Shown: piece by piece, positions 22,458 through 31,775 of the stretch
Layout: each line of letters opens with the position of its first letter
Numbering within the stretch: position 1 is the first letter of the stretch
Source: Arthrobacter sp. C9C5
GTDB lineage: Bacteria > Actinomycetota > Actinomycetes > Actinomycetales > Micrococcaceae
Direction: 5' to 3'
NCBI RefSeq assembly: GCF_013359735.1
Contig: NZ_JABFMX010000012.1
Coordinates: 1-64,000, forward strand
Length of the DNA: 64,000 nt
Made by a program: the position numbers and the translations under genes
Notes under the pieces: model-generated
Told to the model about the DNA's origin: nothing
Databases searched by the model: none
The model's input: the letters and a program-made list of their open reading frames with translations, nothing else

Positions 22458-23369
22458 ATGACTTCTGATTCTGCGCTGAGCCTCGCCGACGCCGTCCGCG
22501 AGGCCACGGCCGTGCTTGCCGCCGCCGGCGTGCCGAGCCCGAAAGTGGACGCCGAACTCCTTGCCGGCCACCTGCTTGGCGTCGGCCCGGGCCGGCTCCG
22601 CGCCATGGTCCTCGGCGACACGCCGGCGCCGGCAGGCTACGCCGAGCTGGTCGCCGAGCGCGCGCGGCGGATCCCGTTGCAGCACATCACCGGCGTGGCG
22701 CACTTCCGCTACCTCGAACTCGCCGTCGGACCCGGCGTATTCATCCCGCGTCCGGAAACGGAATCCGTCGTTCAGCTGGTAATCGACTGGCTGGCAGTCC
22801 GGGACGTAGACACGGAACGGCTGCACAGGCGGCCCAAGGTCGTCGACCTCGGAACCGGGTCGGGGGCGATTGCGGGCTCGATCGCGCATGAGGTCCCCGA
22901 CGCCGAGGTCCACGCCGTGGAGTTCAGCGAGTTCGCGCACGCGTGGGCGGCGAAGAACCTGCTGCCGCTGGGCGTCCACCTGGTGCGCGGCGACCTGCGC
23001 GACGCGCTGCCCGAACACAACGGCAGCTTCGACGTCGTCGTGTCCAACCCGCCCTACATCCCCGCCGAAGCGATTCCCAACGAGCCCGAGGTGGCGCTGC
23101 ATGACCCGCCCGAGGCGCTGTACGGCGGGGGAGCGGACGGCATGGAACTCCCGACGGCGGCTGCGGCCTCCGCGGCCAGGCTGCTGGTGCCGGGGGGCTA
23201 CTTCGTGATGGAGCACGCCGAGGTGCAGGCCGGCTGGATCGCCGCGATGCTGGAGCGTTCAGGACACTGGTCCGGGGTGAAGACGCACCTGGACCTCAAC
23301 GGCCGCGAACGCGCCACCAGCGCCGTCCGCAAACCCGAGGCCGTCAGTGATGAAAGGATAGGCCAGTGA
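22458..23369 (+). CDS. prmC: Release factor glutamine N5-methyltransferase
   Basis: This 303-residue SAM-dependent enzyme methylates the Gln of the GGQ motif in release factors. The N-terminal helical domain recognises the release factor, the SAM site is VVDLGTGSGAIAGSIA near residue 133, and the catalytic NPPY is at 197-200. The gene lies 35 bases after prfA. Its stop overlaps the GTG start of the next gene (GTGA), giving a prfA-prmC-tsaC order common in bacteria. Confidence 0.96.
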   Translation: MTSDSALSLADAVREATAVLAAAGVPSPKVDAELLAGHLLGVGPGRLRAMVLGDTPAPAGYAELVAERARRIPLQHITGVAHFRYLELAVGPGVFIPRPETESVVQLVIDWLAVRDVDTERLHRRPKVVDLGTGSGAIAGSIAHEVPDAEVHAVEFSEFAHAWAAKNLLPLGVHLVRGDLRDALPEHNGSFDVVVSNPPYIPAEAIPNEPEVALHDPPEALYGGGADGMELPTAAAASAARLLVPGGYFVMEHAEVQAGWIAAMLERSGHWSGVKTHLDLNGRERATSAVRKPEAVSDERIGQ

Positions 23370-24184
23370 CGACTAGCTACGATTGCGCGGACGCGGAGCA
23401 GCGCGCCGCAGGACTTGAACATGCCCAGCGGGCAATCCGGGAACACAAGTGCGTGGTCCTCCCCACCGACACTGTGTATGGCATCGGCGCCGACGCGTTT
23501 TCGCCGCAGGCCGTGACGCTGTTGCTCGCGGCCAAAGGGCGCAGCCGGCAAATGCCGCCGCCCGTACTGATCCCCAGGCTGAACGCCCTGGACGGTCTGG
23601 CCACCGATGTGCCGGCCGAGGCCCGCCGCCTCGCCGAGGCGTTCTGGCCCGGGGGACTGACCCTGATCCTGCACGCACAGCCCTCGCTCGACTGGGACCT
23701 TGGCGAAACCAAGGGCACGGTGGCCCTCCGCCTCCCCGACGACGACGTAGCCCAGGACCTGCTCACCCTCACCGGACCGCTGGCGGTTTCCTCCGCGAAC
23801 CGCACCGGCCAGGCCGCCGCGCAGAGCGCCGCAGACGCCGAAGCGCAGCTCGCGGAGTCGGTGGAGGTCTACCTTGAAGCCGGGCACCGGCCGGTCGAAG
23901 GCAACGGGGCCGAGCCGTCCACGATCATTGACGCCACGGCCCTGCCGCTGCGCGTGGTCCGCCAGGGCGCCATCAGCCTTGAGCGCCTGCGTGAAGTGGT
24001 CCCGGACGTGCTCGGGGCCGGCGAACAGCCGGCCGGGGAAACGGAGCCGGCCGCCGAAGCGGAGCCGGCCGGCGAACAGCCGGCCGCCGAAGCGGAGCCG
24101 GCCGCCGTGCCGGCTGACGCCGCGACCGGGGAGACGCCCGGCCACACCGTCCCCACCGCCTCCGACGACCCTCCGAGGAACTAA
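23366..24184 (+). CDS. L-threonylcarbamoyladenylate synthase (TsaC/Sua5/YrdC family)
   Basis: The enzyme makes threonylcarbamoyl-AMP from threonine, bicarbonate and ATP for the t6A37 modification of tRNAs that read ANN codons. The YrdC fold covers residues about 15-210, with KCVVLPTDTVYGIGADAF, KGRSRQMPPPVLI, LAVSSANRTGQAA and PSTIIDAT. It differs from relatives in its last 55 residues: a Pro/Ala/Glu-rich tail with a 17-residue repeat beginning GEQPA, probably disordered. The start is GTG overlapping the prmC stop. Confidence 0.93.
   Translation: MTTSYDCADAEQRAAGLEHAQRAIREHKCVVLPTDTVYGIGADAFSPQAVTLLLAAKGRSRQMPPPVLIPRLNALDGLATDVPAEARRLAEAFWPGGLTLILHAQPSLDWDLGETKGTVALRLPDDDVAQDLLTLTGPLAVSSANRTGQAAAQSAADAEAQLAESVEVYLEAGHRPVEGNGAEPSTIIDATALPLRVVRQGAISLERLREVVPDVLGAGEQPAGETEPAAEAEPAGEQPAAEAEPAAVPADAATGETPGHTVPTASDDPPRN
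24020..24109 (+). repeat. In-frame 51-bp imperfect tandem repeat in the TsaC tail
   Basis: Codon units starting GGCGAACAGCCGGCC at 24020 and again at 24071 give two copies of a 17-residue unit (GEQPAxEtEPAAEAEPA-like). The second copy is incomplete. The unit encodes an acidic Pro/Ala/Glu linker, a likely site for length variation between strains. Confidence 0.7.
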
Positions 24185-24185
24185 C

Positions 24186-25094
24186 ATGCAGCCCAAAGTC
24201 GCCGTCGCGGCCGTAACCTTCGACCGGCACGAGGAACTTGCCCTCCTGCTCAAAGGCCTAGCCGCGCAGACCGCGCCGATCCACTCGATCGCGCTCGTGG
24301 ACTCCGGCACCGTTCCGGCCACCGACGTCGTCGCCGCCGGGGGAGCGAACATCAACTACCTGCGCTCCGAGGCAAATCTCGGCGGAGCCGGCGGCTTTGC
24401 CTACGCGATCCTGGCCGCCATGGCCAGCGGCGCCGAGTGGATCTGGATGATGGACGACGACGGCCACCCCGAGGACGCCAGCTGCCTCGCCGAGCTGCTC
24501 AAGACCGCCGAGGAACACCAGCTCGACATTGTCAGCCCGCTCGTCGCCGCCACCGCAGACCCCAACCGGCTGTCCTTCAACTTCCGGATCAACGGCCTGC
24601 TGACCAACGACCGCACCAAGCTGGCGCCGATGGGCTATCTTCCGGACATGGTGCACTTCTTCAACGGAGCCCTGATCCGCACCGAGGTCTTCTACAAGAT
24701 CGGCATTCCGGACGTGAAGTTCTTCATCCGCGGCGACGAGGTCGACTTCCTCTCCCGGGTGAAGAAGGCCGGCTTGAAGTACGGCACGCTGGCCACCGTG
24801 GCCGTGCAGCACCCCGCCACCTGGACCGAGATGAAGCCCGTCTTCGGCGGATTCATCACCCCCGTCATCCCGGAAGGCGAGTTCAAACGCTACTGCTACT
24901 TCCGCAACCGGGGCTACCTGACTAGGAAATACCGGAACCTGCGCTGGTTCGGAGCGGACATGGTCGGCTTCCCGTATTACTTCCTGAAGACCGGGGACAT
25001 GAAGGGCCTGGCGCACTGGTTCGGTGCCTATTCCACCGGTTTCCGCGGCAAGGGCTTCGGCTCGCCCGCGCAACTGATGTCCCCCAAGAGCTAG
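24186..25094 (+). CDS. Family 2 glycosyltransferase
   Basis: This 302-residue GT-A fold enzyme has the start VAVAAVTFDRHEELALLLKGL, the nucleotide-sugar region NLGGAGGFAYAIL and the metal-binding MMDDDGHPED near residue 90. FFIRGDEVDFLSRV near 180 matches the acceptor/ED motif of GlfT-like galactofuranosyl or rhamnosyltransferases. There is no clear transmembrane segment, so it should act on the cytoplasmic face. It starts at the ATG one base after the tsaC stop and is followed by a second GT2 gene. The donor sugar is not predictable. Confidence 0.9.
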   Translation: MQPKVAVAAVTFDRHEELALLLKGLAAQTAPIHSIALVDSGTVPATDVVAAGGANINYLRSEANLGGAGGFAYAILAAMASGAEWIWMMDDDGHPEDASCLAELLKTAEEHQLDIVSPLVAATADPNRLSFNFRINGLLTNDRTKLAPMGYLPDMVHFFNGALIRTEVFYKIGIPDVKFFIRGDEVDFLSRVKKAGLKYGTLATVAVQHPATWTEMKPVFGGFITPVIPEGEFKRYCYFRNRGYLTRKYRNLRWFGADMVGFPYYFLKTGDMKGLAHWFGAYSTGFRGKGFGSPAQLMSPKS

Positions 25095-25100
25095 GCTGCC

Positions 25101-26075
25101 GTGGAGAACCTGTACGCCGTCGTCGTCACTTACAACCGTGCCGACTTCCTGCAGAACCTGCTCGATTCCTTTGCCCGCCTCAGCACCCGCCCGGCGCGGA
25201 TCATCGTGGTGGACAACGCCAGCAGCGACCACACCGCCGAGGTCGTCTCCCGGGCCAGGACCGCCGGCGGTCCGCCGATTGAGTACGAACGGCTGCCCGA
25301 AAACGTCGGCGGCGCGGGCGGCTTCTCCCGCGGCGTCGAACTGGCGCTGGAAACCGGTGCCGAGTGGCTCTGGCTGATGGACGACGACGTCGAGGTCCTC
25401 CCCGGAGCGGTGGAGGCGCTGGAGAAGTTCACCCCGGAGTACTCCTGCCTGATCGGCCGCCGCTACGACGCCAACGGCAAACCCTTCTTTTGGCAGCACC
25501 ACTTCGTCGAGGCGCTCGGCGTCTTCCTTCCCGTCTCACGCAACGTCTTCAAGCATTCCGAGGTCTTCCGCACCAACGTCGGAAACTTCGAGGGCATGCT
25601 GATCAAGGGATCCGTGGCCCGGAACATCGGGCTGCCGGATCCACGCTTCTTCATCACCTGGGACGATCTGGTCTACGGCTGGCTCGCCGCGCAGCAGACT
25701 CCGGTGGTTTACGTCAATGCCTTCGTCATCAAGAAGGTACGCGCGCAGCGCCAGGTGGACCTGGGCCTGCGCCACCTCAATGACTCCAGCGATCTGAGCC
25801 GCCGCTACGTGATGCGCAACCGCGGGCACGTCGCGCAGTACCTGCGGGCCTACGGCAAGTTCAGCAGGCTCGGTTTCGGGGCCGGCACGGCACTGACCTT
25901 CCTGAAGGAAATTGCCCGCCTGCTGCTCGTGGAGCGGACCCTGAAAGGGACCGGCGTGCTCTGGCGCGGTTGGCGGGAATCGCGCACTATCCTCGCGGAC
26001 GGCAGCTGGAAACCCATGCCGCCGCTTAGGCCCGCCGGCTCCGCGGACCCCGGCAGCGGCGCCGAAAGAGATTAG
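25101..26075 (+). CDS. Family 2 glycosyltransferase (second of the pair)
   Basis: The enzyme has 324 residues and the same architecture as its upstream neighbour: AVVVTYNRADFLQNLLDSF, NVGGAGGFSRGVELAL, WLMDDDVEVLPGA near residue 95 and FFITWDDLVYGWLA near 185 (metal and base motifs). The C-terminal region has a hydrophobic, basic helix that may bind the membrane surface. The GTG start lies 6 bases after the previous gene. The shared GGAGGF motif suggests the pair arose by duplication and builds consecutive linkages of one glycan. Confidence 0.9.
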   Translation: MENLYAVVVTYNRADFLQNLLDSFARLSTRPARIIVVDNASSDHTAEVVSRARTAGGPPIEYERLPENVGGAGGFSRGVELALETGAEWLWLMDDDVEVLPGAVEALEKFTPEYSCLIGRRYDANGKPFFWQHHFVEALGVFLPVSRNVFKHSEVFRTNVGNFEGMLIKGSVARNIGLPDPRFFITWDDLVYGWLAAQQTPVVYVNAFVIKKVRAQRQVDLGLRHLNDSSDLSRRYVMRNRGHVAQYLRAYGKFSRLGFGAGTALTFLKEIARLLLVERTLKGTGVLWRGWRESRTILADGSWKPMPPLRPAGSADPGSGAERD

Positions 26076-26164
26076 TATCGTTTTAGGCTCCGCCGCTGTC
26101 CGACAGTTGTGCGGCGGGGTGTTTCTTGAAACAGGCGCATGGCCGCCGTGGTAGTGGAAGTCGG

Positions 26165-28045
26165 TTGCAATCTCTGTTGAGTACGAAATCTGAAGCGCGC
26201 GGATCTGCCGCAGCACGGGAAGAAAAGCCAGCCCTCTGGATCTGGATCCAGCTGTTCCTCGACTCCATGTCCTGGATCGTGGCGGTCGTCCTGGCGCTGC
26301 TGCTGCGCTACGAGATGGGAATCCGCGCGGAACAGTTCCTTGGCGCCTTCTTCATCGCAGCCCTCGCCGTCATAGCCCAGATCGTCGCCGGCTATGCGCT
26401 GGCCCTCTACCGGGGCCGGTACCCCTTCGGAAGCTTTCAGGAGGCGAGGGCGCTGGTCTTCGTAACCGTGATTGTGGCTGCCTCGATCACCGGGACCCTG
26501 CTGGTGCTGTACGGAACCATCAACATCGGCCGCAGCGTTGGGCTGATCGCTTTCCCCTTCGCCTGCCTCTTCATGGGCGCGGCACGCTACGCCAAGCGGC
26601 TCTACGTCGAGGGCAAGACCCGGCCCGGCGACGAGGCGCAGAATACCCTGATCTACGGCGCGGGGTTCCTCGGCAACTCGCTCCTCACCCGGATGCTGCA
26701 GGACCCGGATTCCCCGTACTTTCCGGTTGGCCTGATCGATGACGACCCGGCCAAGAAGCACCTGCGGCTCTCCGGAGTCCAGGTCCTCGGCAGGGGAGAG
26801 GACCTCCCGGCGATCATCCGCAGGACCCACGCGAGGGTGCTCGTCCTCGCGTTCGCCAACGTCGAAGCCGCCGTCGTCCGCCGCATCTCGGACGCTGTGG
26901 CCGGCATGAATATCCGCGTGCTGGTGTTGCCCCCTCTGCGTGACATGCTCGGCGGCGGCGCGCCTGACGGATTCTCGGACTTCCGTGACGTGGCGGTCGA
27001 AGACCTGATCGGCCGCCGGCCCGTCGACATCAAAGTCGACGAAATCGCCGGGTATATCAAGGGCAAACGGGTGCTGGTGACCGGAGCGGGCGGGTCAATC
27101 GGCTCGGAACTCTGCCGCCAGATTGTCCAGTTCGCCCCGGCGGAACTCATCATGCTCGACCACGACGAGACCGGGCTGCAGCAGACACAGATCTCCATCA
27201 CCGGCCGGGGGCTGCTGGCTGGCCGCGACACGGTGTTGGCCAACATCCGCGACGGCGAAGCCCTGCAGGACATCTTCGAGGACCGCCGGCCCGAAGTCGT
27301 GTTCCACGCCGCCGCCCTGAAGCACGCACCACTGCTGCAGCAGTACCCCGTCGAGGCCTGGAAGACCAACGTCTGCGGCACCCTGAACGTGTTGCGCGCC
27401 GCCCGGCACGCCGGCGTCTCACACTTTGTGAACATCTCCACCGACAAGGCTGCCAACCCCACCACCGCCCTGGGCCACTCCAAGCGCGTCGCGGAAAAGC
27501 TGACCGCCTGGATGGCCGGCCAGACCGACAGCAAGTTCGTCTCCGTCCGCTTCGGCAACGTGATGGGCAGCCGCGGCTCCATGCTCCCGCTCTTCACTGA
27601 GCAGATCCGCGTCGGGGGACCCGTCACGGTCACCGATCCCGAGGTCACCCGCTTCTTCATGACGATTCCCGAAGCCTGCCAGCTGGTGATCCAGGCCGGT
27701 GCGATCGGCTCGGGCGGCGACGTCATGATCCTGGACATGGGCGAGCCCGTGAAGATCCTCGACGTCGCCCAGCGGATGATCGCCATGTCCGGCAAGAAGG
27801 TCGAGATCATCTACACCGGCCTGAGGCCGGGAGAAAAGCTGCATGAGGAGCTGGTCGGCACCGGCGAACTGGACCAGCGTCCCCTGCACCCGAAGATTTC
27901 GCACACCAAGGCCGCCGAGCAGGACCCGGCCAAGCTGGACCTCAACGTCTGGCTGGCCCGCTGCGAGGCCGAACAGGGCATCAACATCGCCGACATCCCC
28001 GATGACGAGGCCGATGAAACGGGCCCGATCCGGGTGGCGTCATGA
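26165..28045 (+). CDS. Membrane-bound nucleotide-sugar 4,6-dehydratase/epimerase (CapD/PglF-like)
   Basis: The protein has 626 residues. About four N-terminal membrane helices (WIVAVVLALLL, FFIAALAVIAQ and others) precede a CoA-binding/Rossmann-like domain (TLIYGAGFLGNSLL) and then the catalytic short-chain dehydrogenase domain from about residue 300, with GAGGSIGSELCRQ. The catalytic segment is STDKAANPTTALGHSKR, where the Tyr of the YxxxK motif is replaced, as in inverting UDP-GlcNAc 4,6-dehydratases. The TTG at 26165 has GGAAG 4 bases upstream and was chosen over another TTG 39 bases earlier. It probably supplies a deoxyamino-sugar for the neighbouring transferases. Confidence 0.88.
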   Translation: MQSLLSTKSEARGSAAAREEKPALWIWIQLFLDSMSWIVAVVLALLLRYEMGIRAEQFLGAFFIAALAVIAQIVAGYALALYRGRYPFGSFQEARALVFVTVIVAASITGTLLVLYGTINIGRSVGLIAFPFACLFMGAARYAKRLYVEGKTRPGDEAQNTLIYGAGFLGNSLLTRMLQDPDSPYFPVGLIDDDPAKKHLRLSGVQVLGRGEDLPAIIRRTHARVLVLAFANVEAAVVRRISDAVAGMNIRVLVLPPLRDMLGGGAPDGFSDFRDVAVEDLIGRRPVDIKVDEIAGYIKGKRVLVTGAGGSIGSELCRQIVQFAPAELIMLDHDETGLQQTQISITGRGLLAGRDTVLANIRDGEALQDIFEDRRPEVVFHAAALKHAPLLQQYPVEAWKTNVCGTLNVLRAARHAGVSHFVNISTDKAANPTTALGHSKRVAEKLTAWMAGQTDSKFVSVRFGNVMGSRGSMLPLFTEQIRVGGPVTVTDPEVTRFFMTIPEACQLVIQAGAIGSGGDVMILDMGEPVKILDVAQRMIAMSGKKVEIIYTGLRPGEKLHEELVGTGELDQRPLHPKISHTKAAEQDPAKLDLNVWLARCEAEQGINIADIPDDEADETGPIRVAS

Positions 28046-29067
28046 TGCCGCTCGCCATGCTGGCCGGAATCACCCTGCTGGCCAGCCTGCTGCTTCCCTT
28101 GGCGGTGAAGCCGTGGCTGGTCCGGATGGGCGTCGTCGACATTCCCTCTGCCCGTTCCTCCCACGACAAAGCGACCATCCGCGGGATGGGCGTGGCCGCC
28201 GCCGTGGCCACCGCCGTCGGCTATCTGGCCGCGGTGCTGCTGGACGTCGTCACGGTGGACCGTTCGGTCTTTGCCGTGGTGCTGGGGATCATTGCGGCCA
28301 GTGCCGCCGTGGGCTGGATCGAGGATCTGCGCGGACTGTCCATCGGGGCACGCGCCGCCGCCCAGCTGGGAATCGGCGCCGCCGGCTCCGCTGCGTTGAT
28401 CGTCCTGACGTCGCAGTCGTTCTGGTGGCTGCCGCTGGCGGCGGTGGCAATCGCGGCCTACGTCAACATCGCGAACTTCATGGACGGGATCAACGGGATC
28501 TCCGGCTTGCACGGCCTCACCGCGGGCGGCGCCTACGCGCTGGCCGGAATGCTGGCCGGACAGCCCTGGCTGACCGCCGGCGGGACGGTGCTGGCGATGG
28601 CCTTCCTGGGCTTCCTGCCCTGGAACCTCGGCCGCGGCTCGGTGTTCCTGGGCGACGTCGGCAGCTATCTCCTCGGCGCCTCGATCGCGGCCCTCGCCGT
28701 GGCGGGCTTCCTGAGCGGCGTCTACGTCGAATACGTCCTCTCGCCGATCCTGGTCTACGCCGCGGACACCGGCTATACCCTACTGCGCCGGATCAAGGCG
28801 GGGGAGCGGTGGTACGCGTCCCACCGCGAGCACGTATACCAGCGGCTCACCGACGTCGGCCTCTCACACCTGCAGGCGGCAGCGGTGGTTACGGTCTGCA
28901 CCATCGCCGTCATCGTCCTGGGTTTCGTCGCGGCCACGGCTCCGCTGCCCGTCGTCGCCCTCTGCGTGGCCGGCAGCCTGCTGGTGCTCGGACTGTATCT
29001 GGTCTCGCCGGACCTGATCCGTCGATTCCGGCACCGTCCCAAGGTCACCCGCATCCCGGTGGCCTAG
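28042..29067 (+). CDS. Polyprenyl-phosphate N-acetylhexosamine-1-phosphate transferase (MraY/WecA/TagO family)
   Basis: This 341-residue polytopic protein (about ten helices) transfers a sugar-1-phosphate from a UDP-sugar to undecaprenyl or decaprenyl phosphate, the first step in building a lipid-linked glycan. Family motifs are DIPSARSSHDKATIRGMG, NIANFMDGINGISG, LGDVGSYLLG and the C-terminal HREHVYQRL. The start overlaps the preceding stop by 4 bases. With the dehydratase and the two GT2 enzymes it makes a compact envelope-glycan set. Which polymer is made cannot be read. Confidence 0.92.
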   Translation: MMPLAMLAGITLLASLLLPLAVKPWLVRMGVVDIPSARSSHDKATIRGMGVAAAVATAVGYLAAVLLDVVTVDRSVFAVVLGIIAASAAVGWIEDLRGLSIGARAAAQLGIGAAGSAALIVLTSQSFWWLPLAAVAIAAYVNIANFMDGINGISGLHGLTAGGAYALAGMLAGQPWLTAGGTVLAMAFLGFLPWNLGRGSVFLGDVGSYLLGASIAALAVAGFLSGVYVEYVLSPILVYAADTGYTLLRRIKAGERWYASHREHVYQRLTDVGLSHLQAAAVVTVCTIAVIVLGFVAATAPLPVVALCVAGSLLVLGLYLVSPDLIRRFRHRPKVTRIPVA

Positions 29068-29084
29068 CCCTGTTCTATCTCGTG

Positions 29085-29090
29085 TAGAAT
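29085..29090 (+). promoter_or_regulatory. Candidate -10 box of the ATP synthase operon
   Basis: TAGAAT lies 57 bases before the first gene of the operon, within the 80-base gap after the glycosyl-1-phosphate transferase. There is no good -35, and the assignment rests on position and the TAnnnT match. Confidence 0.4.
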
Positions 29091-29147
29091 TCAGGGGCGG
29101 CTTGTCGCCGCGTTCCTGCCCTTACCTCCTGCGACGATTGGGATCCC

Positions 29148-29633
29148 ATGAGCTCCAACGCCGAGTCCGGACGCACGTCCGGCAGCGGCTCCGTTGGCGG
29201 CTCCGGTCCCACCAGGTCGCTGTGGCTGAAGCTGCTGGCCCTCAGTTCGGCGGCGGCGGGGGCGGCGCTCCTGGTGACCGCGGTCCTGGCCTTCGTCTTC
29301 AACGGCGGCTACGGTGCCTTGTCCAGCCTCTTCGGCGGCGCGCTGGTGATGGCGTTCTTCGCGATCAGCCTGGCGATCGGGCATTTCGTCGGCCGGAACA
29401 ACCCCTCCGGAGCCATCGGCATGTTTGTTGCCACCTACTTCGTGAAGGTGGTGGGCTTCGCCGTGGTGCTGTTTGTCCTCGGGGCGCCGGCGTGGCTGCA
29501 CGAACGCTGGTTCTTGATCGGCGCCGTCGTGTGCGTGATCGCCTGGCAGGCGGCGGAGATCATCGGGTTCAGCAAGGCCCGGCTGCAAATCTATAGCGAC
29601 CCTGACTCCCAGGAAGGCGGCACCCATGTCTAG
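29148..29633 (+). CDS. AtpI-like membrane protein at the head of the ATP synthase operon
   Basis: This 161-residue protein has a Ser/Gly-rich N-terminus (about 22 residues) and four hydrophobic helices (LLALSSAAAGAALLV, SSLFGGALVMAFFAISLA, MFVATYFVKVVGFAVVLFVL, WFLIGAVVCVIAWQ). The pattern and position fit the ATP synthase protein I family, thought to help assembly of the c ring or ion supply. The sequence is only weakly diagnostic. It overlaps the next gene by 8 bases. Confidence 0.65.
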   Translation: MSSNAESGRTSGSGSVGGSGPTRSLWLKLLALSSAAAGAALLVTAVLAFVFNGGYGALSSLFGGALVMAFFAISLAIGHFVGRNNPSGAIGMFVATYFVKVVGFAVVLFVLGAPAWLHERWFLIGAVVCVIAWQAAEIIGFSKARLQIYSDPDSQEGGTHV

Positions 29634-29979
29634 CCGCGACGCCGCAGGCAACAACGACGGTAAGAACGTTCCCAAAAACCAGGCCCGGAGCCCCAAAACC
29701 ACAGGCGGCGCCCCCGGTGTATCGCAGGACAGCAACGACGGCGGATACAACGCCGGGATAGCCGTCTTTAGCTACATTGTTGGCGGAATCATCGTCTGGA
29801 GTTTGATAGGGTGGGGTCTGGATAATCTGTGGGGAACCCGCTGGATTGTGCTCGCAGGCGCCCTGCTTGGAGCTGCGGGAGGGTTCTATCTTTCTCATAT
29901 GCACGGCCTCACCAGTCACCGGAATTCGGCTGGCGGAGACGGCGCTGCAGGTGGCCCGTCGAAGGACGCGGAACAGTAA
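29626..29979 (+). CDS. AtpZ/AtpI family small membrane protein
   Basis: This 117-residue protein has a polar, probably disordered N-terminus of 40 residues, then two membrane helices (AVFSYIVGGIIVWSLIGWGLD and WIVLAGALLGAAGGFYLSH) joined by a short loop with DNLWGT. That two-helix hairpin with the GWxxD motif is typical of AtpZ/AtpI proteins encoded before atpB. It overlaps the preceding gene by 8 bases, so translation is probably coupled. Confidence 0.75.
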   Translation: MSSRDAAGNNDGKNVPKNQARSPKTTGGAPGVSQDSNDGGYNAGIAVFSYIVGGIIVWSLIGWGLDNLWGTRWIVLAGALLGAAGGFYLSHMHGLTSHRNSAGGDGAAGGPSKDAEQ

Positions 29980-30070
29980 TGCCAAAAAATTTCACAGGGG
30001 GAATGGCTGACAGGAATGTCGCCGCTCCCCGCCCAACGCCCAATGATGGACACTGCAGAGAGGAAACGCG

Positions 30071-30871
30071 TTGATCGCGCTTGCGCTCCCGGCCCAAGAT
30101 TCAGGAGAGTTCACTCCTCCTGGAATTGAACAATTGCACCTGCCGGCTATTCTGCCCTGGGGTCAAGCCGAAGGGTTCTCCAAGCAGATGCTGCTGGTGA
30201 TCCTCTCGGTCGTCATTATCGCCACATTCTTTGTGATTGCTGCGCGTAAGCAGCAGCTCGTTCCCGGCAAGCTGCAGTTCGCAGGCGAGGCAGCCTACGG
30301 CTTCGTCCGCAACGGCATCGCCAAGGACATCATCGGCGGCAAAGACTTCATGAAGTACGTCCCGCTGCTCTTCAGCCTGTTCTTCTTCATCCTGGTGAAC
30401 AACATCTACGGCGCGATCCCCGTGATTCAGCTCCCGAGCTTCTCGCACGTCGGCGGCGCCTACGTGCTCGCGGCGATCGTGTACATCACCTGGATAGCCA
30501 TCGGCGTCAAGAAGAACGGCCTGAAGTACTTCAAGCTGGCCACCGTGCCGAGCGGCGTACCCATCTACATCCTTCCGATCGTTATTCCGATCGAGATCAT
30601 CTCCAACTTCCTGGTCCGGCCCGTTACGCACAGCCTCCGTCTGTTCGCCACCATGCTGGCCGGCCACCTAATCGTGATGATCGCCGGTTCCGGCATCGAG
30701 TTCCTCGTCATGCAGGAGAACGTCCTGCTCAAGGGCGCCTCCGTGCTGGTCCTGGCCGGCTCGATTGCGATGTACATGCTGGAGGCGCTGATTATGGCGC
30801 TGCAGGCGTACGTCTTCACGCTGCTGACCGCGATCTACATCGAAGGCGCACTGCACGCCGACAGCCACTAA
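30071..30871 (+). CDS. atpB: ATP synthase Fo subunit a
   Basis: This 266-residue polytopic subunit forms the two proton half-channels. The essential arginine is Arg 190 in [38 protein letters not shown] is the conserved second-helix region. The start is TTG, with GAGAGGAAA a few bases upstream; the product opens with a periplasmic segment rich in Pro, as usual for actinobacteria. It sits 91 bases after the AtpZ-like gene. Confidence 0.96.
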   Translation: MIALALPAQDSGEFTPPGIEQLHLPAILPWGQAEGFSKQMLLVILSVVIIATFFVIAARKQQLVPGKLQFAGEAAYGFVRNGIAKDIIGGKDFMKYVPLLFSLFFFILVNNIYGAIPVIQLPSFSHVGGAYVLAAIVYITWIAIGVKKNGLKYFKLATVPSGVPIYILPIVIPIEIISNFLVRPVTHSLRLFATMLAGHLIVMIAGSGIEFLVMQENVLLKGASVLVLAGSIAMYMLEALIMALQAYVFTLLTAIYIEGALHADSH

Positions 30872-30951
30872 GGCACCCACAAACTTCCCCTCGCGGGGAT
30901 GAAGCAACCCAAACAACCTGCCACACGGGTGGCATCTTGAAAGGAAGAAAA

Positions 30952-31170
30952 ATGGAAGGCTCCATCAACGGCTCCCTCAACCTCATCGGCTACGGCCTCT
31001 CCGCCATCGGCGGTGGTATCGGTGTGGGTCTCGTGTTCGCTGCTTACATCAACGGTGTGGCACGTCAGCCGGAAGCACAGCGCGTCCTGCAGCCGATCGC
31101 ATTCCTCGGCCTTGCGCTGACTGAAGCCCTCGCCATCCTCGGCCTGGTCTTCGCATTCGTTCTCAAGTAA
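30952..31170 (+). CDS. atpE: ATP synthase Fo subunit c
   Basis: This 72-residue helical hairpin forms the rotor ring. The first helix has the glycine pattern IGGGIGVG, the polar loop is RQP (38-40), and the proton-carrying carboxylate is Glu 58 in [10 protein letters not shown]. That Glu is in the region bound by diarylquinolines in mycobacteria. The ATG at 30952 directly follows AAGGAAG and gives the usual length; a TTG five codons earlier is a poorer choice. Confidence 0.97.
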   Translation: MEGSINGSLNLIGYGLSAIGGGIGVGLVFAAYINGVARQPEAQRVLQPIAFLGLALTEALAILGLVFAFVLK

Positions 31171-31220
31171 ACCTTCAGAACCCAGCGAACATCCAGAACC
31201 GAGTAGATAAGGACGGGTGA

Positions 31221-31774
<554 letters not shown>

Positions 31775-31775
<1 letters not shown>

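Noticed and set aside
26090..26120. CCGCCGC/GCGGCGG hairpin between the second GT2 and the dehydratase as a terminator
   Set aside because: The stem has only 7 bp with a long loop, and the downstream gene lies close in the same direction with no other clear promoter, so I do not call termination here.
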